Source: Burkholderia sp. MS389
GTDB lineage: Bacteria; Pseudomonadota; Gammaproteobacteria; Burkholderiales; Burkholderiaceae
Reading direction: 5' to 3'
Assembly: GCF_016899425.1 (NCBI RefSeq)
Contig: NZ_CP045996.1
Coordinates: 496,001 to 560,000, forward strand
Length of the DNA stretch: 64,000 nucleotides
Positions within the stretch are counted from its first letter, which is position 1; each line of letters opens with the position of its first letter. Shown here in pieces: positions 60,076 through 64,000 of this stretch. The notes under the pieces were generated by a model. It did not search any database. It was not told the origin of the DNA and was given only the letters and a program-made list of their open reading frames with translations. Made by a program: the position numbers and the translations under genes.

Positions 60076-61347
60076 ATGAACCGCGCAGCCCGCTATCCGA
60101 AAGTCACGCGTCGCAGCCTGCATCGCCAGCGCGGTGCCGTCGCGATCATCGTCGGCCTCTCGCTGGCGGTGATGATCGGGTTCGTCGGGCTCGCGCTGGA
60201 TCTTGGCAAGCTGTACGTCACGCGCAGCGAACTGCAGAACAGCGCCGATGCCTGCGCGCTGTCGGCCGCGCGCGACCTGACCTCGGCCATCAGCCTGTCG
60301 GTGGCCGAGGCCGACGGCATCGCCGCCGGTCACCTGAATTTCGTGTTTTTCCAGAAGACGTCGGTGCAGATGTCGACGAACGCGAACGTCACGTTCAGCG
60401 ATTCGCTGACCAACCCATTCCTGGCGAAGAACGCGGTCACGAACCCGGCGAGCGTCAAGTACGTGCAGTGCACCGCGACGCTGAGCAACATCGCGCACTG
60501 GTTCATCGAGGTGCTGAACGTGCTGCCGGGCACGAAGCTCGCGAATGCGGCGGAAGTGTCGGCGAGCGCGATCGCGACCGTCGGCGGCGGGCAGACGACC
60601 TGCGCGATTCCGGTGTTCGTGTGCCGTGGTCCGTCCGATCCGGCCTACAAGGTCGGCGACTGGATCACGTCGCCGTCCGGATCGTCGTCGACCTACGGGC
60701 CCGGCAACTTCGGCTGGGCGGCGCTCGACGGCTCGACGAACGAGACGACGCTCGCGAGCGAGCTGTCGGGCAATACCTGCAACATCACGAGCCCGCCGGA
60801 CCTGGCCACCACGGGCCTGAAGTCGGCGTCGCTGCGGGCCTGGAACACGCGCTTCGGCATCTATACGAACGGCGCGAATGGTTCGAGCGGCCAGCCCGAC
60901 TTCACCGGCTACGCGTATGTCGGCCCGAACTACGGGCCGCCGGGAACGCCGGGCATCAAGGGCGACGCGTACACGCAGTTCGTGGCCGACCGCGCGAGCT
61001 TCAAGCCTTACCAGGGCGACGGCGCACCGCCGTCGGGCAGCGGCATCGCCACCAAAGGCACGGCGACGGCGAGCAACTACGCGACCTACGGCAGCGACCG
61101 GCGCCTCGCGCTCGCGCCGGAGGGCGACTGTTCGACGCTGAAGGGCACCAGCGGCAAGGTGCACGTCACGCAGTGGGATTGCGTGCTGATGCTCGATCCG
61201 CTCCCGTTCAGCGCCGGCAGCGGCGCCATCGTCGCGCATCTGGAATACCTCGGCTCGTCGGTGTCCGGCAACAACCCGTGCGCGACGCACGGCTTGCCCG
61301 GCAGCGGCAGCGCGTCCGGAACCCAGGTTCCGATGCTCGTTCAATAG
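60076..61347 (+). CDS. tadG: TadG-like pilus assembly protein
   Basis: A 423-residue protein. The N terminus has the Tad domain: RQRGAVAIIVGLSLAVMIGFVGLALDLGKLYVTRSELQNSADACALSAAR, a single membrane anchor followed by a large periplasmic part. ATG at 60076 has AGGGAG upstream; another ATG six codons earlier lacks one. The periplasmic region is rich in Gly, Ser and Thr with a few Cys residues. TadG is thought to bridge inner membrane and periplasm in pilus assembly. Confidence 0.85.
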   Translation: MNRAARYPKVTRRSLHRQRGAVAIIVGLSLAVMIGFVGLALDLGKLYVTRSELQNSADACALSAARDLTSAISLSVAEADGIAAGHLNFVFFQKTSVQMSTNANVTFSDSLTNPFLAKNAVTNPASVKYVQCTATLSNIAHWFIEVLNVLPGTKLANAAEVSASAIATVGGGQTTCAIPVFVCRGPSDPAYKVGDWITSPSGSSSTYGPGNFGWAALDGSTNETTLASELSGNTCNITSPPDLATTGLKSASLRAWNTRFGIYTNGANGSSGQPDFTGYAYVGPNYGPPGTPGIKGDAYTQFVADRASFKPYQGDGAPPSGSGIATKGTATASNYATYGSDRRLALAPEGDCSTLKGTSGKVHVTQWDCVLMLDPLPFSAGSGAIVAHLEYLGSSVSGNNPCATHGLPGSGSASGTQVPMLVQ

Positions 61348-61360
61348 CGGAGAGACGATC

Positions 61361-61894
61361 ATGAAGAAGCCGTCGATTCGTCGTTCGCGCACCCGCGGCG
61401 CCGTCGCCGTCGAGTTCGCGCTCGTGCTGATGCCGATGATCATGCTGGCGACCGGCGTGGCCGAGTTCGGCCGGGCGATCTACCAGTACGAGACGCTGAC
61501 CAAGGCGACCCGCGACGCGGCGCGCTACCTGTCGGTCTGGTTGCCGACCGACAGCGCGTATCCGGTGGCGCAGGCGCAGTGCCTGGTCGTCTACGGCAGC
61601 ACGACGTGCGGCACGTCGGGCACCGAGCTGGTGCCCGGGCTCACGACGTCGATGGTCACGATCTGCGACGCGCAGCACACGACCGGCTGCAGCGATGCGT
61701 CCGATCCGTCGCAGTTCGCGAACCTGCCGACCTACGATTCGAACAACAACGCGGCAAGCGGCACGGCCACGGGCGCGATCAACGTCGTCGAAGTGAAGAT
61801 CAGCGGCTACAAGTACCAGCCGATTCCCGCGTACCCGGGGCTGCCGTCGATCACCTTCGGCAACATCGTCACCGTGATGAGGCAAGTGTCATGA
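61361..61894 (+). CDS. tadE: TadE-family pseudopilin
   Basis: A 177-residue pseudopilin. The processing site is RGA-VAVEFALVLMPMIML with a conserved Glu, then a hydrophobic helix and a soluble C-terminal part with Cys residues that may pair. It follows tadG by 13 bases and overlaps the next gene by four bases (ATGA), indicating coupled expression of the two pseudopilins. Confidence 0.88.
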   Translation: MKKPSIRRSRTRGAVAVEFALVLMPMIMLATGVAEFGRAIYQYETLTKATRDAARYLSVWLPTDSAYPVAQAQCLVVYGSTTCGTSGTELVPGLTTSMVTICDAQHTTGCSDASDPSQFANLPTYDSNNNAASGTATGAINVVEVKISGYKYQPIPAYPGLPSITFGNIVTVMRQVS

Positions 61895-62334
61895 ACGCGC
61901 GCCATTTTCCGCTGTCCCGCCGGCGCGCGCAGCGCGGCGCGGCGATCGTCGAATTCGCGCTGATCGCGACGGTGCTGATCATGCTGCTGATCGGCATCTT
62001 CGAGTTCGGCCGCGTGCTGTTCTACTGGAACACGGCGAGCGAGGCCGTGCGCCTCGGCGCACGCACGGCGGTGGTCTGCGACGTGAACGCCGCGGGCGTC
62101 GTGAAGCGCGTGCGATCGCTGATGCCGCTGCTGTCGAGCGCGAACGTGTCGGTCAACTACACGCCGTCGAGTTGCGACGTCAACACGTGCTCGTTCGTGA
62201 CGGTGAGCGTCACGAACGTCACCGTCAAGACCATGATCCCGTTCATGAACGTCACGCTGAAAATGCCGCCGTTCACGACGACGCTGCCGCGCGAAAGCCT
62301 GAATTCCGCGACGGGCGGCTCCGCCTGCAACTAA
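61891..62334 (+). CDS. tadF: TadE/TadF-family pseudopilin
   Basis: A 147-residue pseudopilin with the site RGA-AIVEFALIATVLIML, a hydrophobic helix, FGRVLFYWNTASEAVRLGARTA and a Cys-containing C-terminal part (CDVNTCSFVTVSV). It is probably processed by CpaA and acts with TadE. The start overlaps the preceding stop. Confidence 0.88.
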   Translation: MNARHFPLSRRRAQRGAAIVEFALIATVLIMLLIGIFEFGRVLFYWNTASEAVRLGARTAVVCDVNAAGVVKRVRSLMPLLSSANVSVNYTPSSCDVNTCSFVTVSVTNVTVKTMIPFMNVTLKMPPFTTTLPRESLNSATGGSACN

Positions 62335-62356
62335 TCGACAAGACGAGGCACACGAC

Positions 62357-63565
62357 ATGATCAATATCCTCGTAGCTTCCGACGATACCGCGCGGCTTTC
62401 GCAGATCGCGCGTCTCGTGGCCGACTGCGGACGCTATCGCACGACGCGCGCCACCGGCCGCCCGTCGCAGATCGAACATCGCACCGACGGGCTCGACGCG
62501 TTCGACATCCTGCTGGTCGACGGCGCGTCGCTCGAGCCGTTCGAGCTGTCGGCGATCGAGCGCATCTGCCGCGCGCATGCGGGCCTGACCTGCATCCTCG
62601 TGACGGCCGACGCATCGCCGCACGTGCTGCTCGATGCGATGCGTGCGGGCGCCCGCGACGTGCTGCAGTGGCCGCTCGATCCGCAGGCGCTCGGCCACGC
62701 GCTCGGGCGGGCCGCCGCGCAGAGCACGCGGCGCGATACCGACGACACGCGCATCGTGTCGTTCATGTCGTGCAAGGGCGGCGCCGGCACGAGCTTCGCG
62801 GCCAGCAACGTCGCGTTCGAGATCGCCGAGGGCTTCAAGCGTCGCGTGCTGCTGATCGACCTGAACCAGCAGTTCGCCGACGCGGCGTTCCTCGTCAGCG
62901 ACGAAACCCCGCCGTCGACGCTGCCGCAGCTATGCGCGCAGATCGAACGGCTCGACAGCGCGTTTCTCGACGCGAGCGTCGCGCACGTGACGGAAAACTT
63001 CCACGTGCTGGCCGGCGCCGGCGACCCGGTCAAGGCCGCCGAGATGCGCGAGGACGCGCTCGAATGGATTCTCGGCGTCGCCGCGCCGCGCTACGACTTC
63101 GTGATCTTCGACGTCGGCGTCGGCATCAACCCGCTGTCGATGGTCGCGCTCGATCGCAGCGACCAGATCCAGCTCGTGCTGCAGCCCGCGATGCCGCACG
63201 TGCGCGCCGGCCGCCGGCTGCTGGAGATCCTCGTGTCGCTCGGCTACTCGACCGACCAGTTGCGGCTGATCGTGAACCGCGCGACGCGCGCGAGCGAGCG
63301 GACCCGCACCGCGCTCGAGGAAGTGCTCGGGCTGCAGGCGGCCTGCACGATTCCCGACGACGCCGACACCGTGCTCGAAGCGATCAACCAGGGCCATCCG
63401 GTGTCGCGGCTCGCGCGCGGCTCGGCGGTCGCACGGGCGTTGCAGGGCCATGCGAAACAACTCGTCGACGGCGAGGTGCGCGCGGGACGCAGCGCGACGC
63501 ACAGCGAGCCGTTGATGTCCCGGCTGTTCGGCCGCAAGGCCACGCCGAAGCTCAAGTCGATGTAA
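62357..63565 (+). CDS. tadZ: TadZ/CpaE-family ATPase-like localisation protein
   Basis: A 402-residue protein. The N-terminal atypical receiver-like domain (about 1-125; INILVASDDTARLSQIARL; LTCILVTADASPHVLLDAMRAG) is followed by a MinD/ParA-like domain with a deviant Walker A (SFMSCKGGAGTSFAAS, about 135-150) and LLIDLNQQFADAAFLV. It places the pilus machine at the pole in related systems. It is followed 18 bases later by the CpaF gene. Confidence 0.9.
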   Translation: MINILVASDDTARLSQIARLVADCGRYRTTRATGRPSQIEHRTDGLDAFDILLVDGASLEPFELSAIERICRAHAGLTCILVTADASPHVLLDAMRAGARDVLQWPLDPQALGHALGRAAAQSTRRDTDDTRIVSFMSCKGGAGTSFAASNVAFEIAEGFKRRVLLIDLNQQFADAAFLVSDETPPSTLPQLCAQIERLDSAFLDASVAHVTENFHVLAGAGDPVKAAEMREDALEWILGVAAPRYDFVIFDVGVGINPLSMVALDRSDQIQLVLQPAMPHVRAGRRLLEILVSLGYSTDQLRLIVNRATRASERTRTALEEVLGLQAACTIPDDADTVLEAINQGHPVSRLARGSAVARALQGHAKQLVDGEVRAGRSATHSEPLMSRLFGRKATPKLKSM

Positions 63566-63583
63566 TTCTTACGGGGAACCATC

Positions 63584-64000
63584 ATGTCATTGCGCGAACA
63601 GATGTCCTTGCATCGGGCCCAGCCGGCGGCGGCGGGCGGCGAACCGGTCGGCCCGGCGCATTCGTCGGTGCGCGACGCATACCAGAAGCTGCGCCGCGAA
63701 ATTCACCTGGCCGTGCTCGAGCGCGTCGAGCTCGAGCGCCTGTCGCGACTGCATCAGGACCAAGTCCGCATGGAGATCGGCTCGCTGATCGCACGCATCC
63801 TCGACGAGGAAAGGATGCCGGCGAACGACATCGAGCGGCGCCAGCTCGCGATCGACGTGTACGACGAGATGTTCGGCTTCGGCCCGCTCGAAGCGCTGCT
63901 GCGCGACCCCGGCATTTCCGACATCCTCGTGAACACGTACCGGCAGGTCTACGTCGAGCGCTGCGGGCAGCTCGAACTGACCGACGTGACGTTCTACGAC
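63584..64000 (+). CDS. cpaF: TadA/CpaF secretion ATPase, 5' part (cut by window end)
   Basis: The first 139 codons are present. The N-terminal region (SSVRDAYQKLRREIHLAVLE; LIARILDEERMPAND; DEMFGFGPLEALLRDPGISDILVN) is characteristic of CpaF/TadA hexameric ATPases that drive Flp pilus assembly; Walker motifs would follow beyond the window. GGGGAACC lies before the ATG. It continues past position 64000. Confidence 0.9.
   Translation, partial: MSLREQMSLHRAQPAAAGGEPVGPAHSSVRDAYQKLRREIHLAVLERVELERLSRLHQDQVRMEIGSLIARILDEERMPANDIERRQLAIDVYDEMFGFGPLEALLRDPGISDILVNTYRQVYVERCGQLELTDVTFYD

Noticed and set aside
1..64000. CRISPR arrays, rRNA, tRNA or complete insertion sequences
   Set aside because: No regularly spaced repeats, no tRNA-like cloverleaf and no transposase frames were seen on reading both strands.

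Overview
The window looks like a Burkholderia cepacia complex replicon, probably the third replicon (pC3). The grounds are very high G+C with strong third-position GC bias over most of the length, tandem AidA/PixA-family genes preceded by a CTG-N10-CAG (CepR-type) box, a tad/Flp pilus operon, many divergent LysR-regulator/enzyme pairs, and the betaproteobacterial guanidine-utilisation locus. Species assignment is inference; no database was consulted.

Region 1 (about 0.4-10.45 kb) is visibly lower in G+C and less codon-biased than the rest, and reads as an acquired island. A rightward operon (hypothetical protein, NlpC/P60 peptidase-like protein, radical SAM/SPASM protein, class III aminotransferase) converges on a seven-gene leftward operon: PhyH-type 2-oxoglutarate oxygenase, B12-binding radical SAM enzyme, cytidylyltransferase-PEP mutase fusion, iron alcohol dehydrogenase, small helical protein, CDP-alcohol phosphotransferase, family 2 glycosyltransferase. 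PEP mutase marks this as a phosphonate pathway. The fusion, the alcohol dehydrogenase and the B12 radical SAM enzyme match Fom1/FomC/Fom3 of Streptomyces fosfomycin biosynthesis, but no phosphonopyruvate decarboxylase and no HppE-type epoxidase is present. The CDP-alcohol phosphotransferase suggests that a CMP-phosphonate is passed to a lipid or glycan. This is the best candidate for an undescribed system.

Region 2 (10.7-21.6 kb) is guanidine assimilation: a substrate-binding protein on the minus strand and, on the plus strand, two DUF1989 proteins (carboxyguanidine deiminase subunits), a biotin-dependent guanidine/urea carboxylase, allophanate hydrolase, ABC permease and ABC ATPase. Each of the two divergent units starts with its own guanidine-I (ykkC) riboswitch.

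Region 3 (21.8-38.7 kb) is ordinary accessory metabolism: a cytosolic SBP-like protein, LysR/SDR, LysR/NmrA, HxlR/azoreductase with a DsbA-like remnant, an MFS pump, a five-gene overlapping catabolic operon (KPR, VOC, MaoC, class III CoA-transferase, AroE-like) with its LysR, TetR/alpha-beta hydrolase, and LysR/NIPSNAP. Several divergent promoters carry clear palindromic operators.

Region 4 (38.8-47.4 kb) holds two unrelated ATP-grasp ligases, a BASS-family transporter, a LysR regulator, a DHA2-type exporter, a clavaminate-synthase-like Fe/2-oxoglutarate oxygenase and an amino-acid-type SBP. It resembles a small peptide or modified amino acid pathway.

Region 5 (47.4-64 kb) contains aidB-aidA under a quorum-sensing box, a GtrA/GtrB/two-GT87 membrane glycosylation operon, a roughly 1 kb gene-free stretch with a terminator-like hairpin, and a tad pilus operon (three flp genes, prepilin peptidase, a non-canonical AAA ATPase, CpaB, secretin, lipoprotein, TadG/E/F, TadZ). 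It runs off the right end inside the CpaF/TadA ATPase gene.
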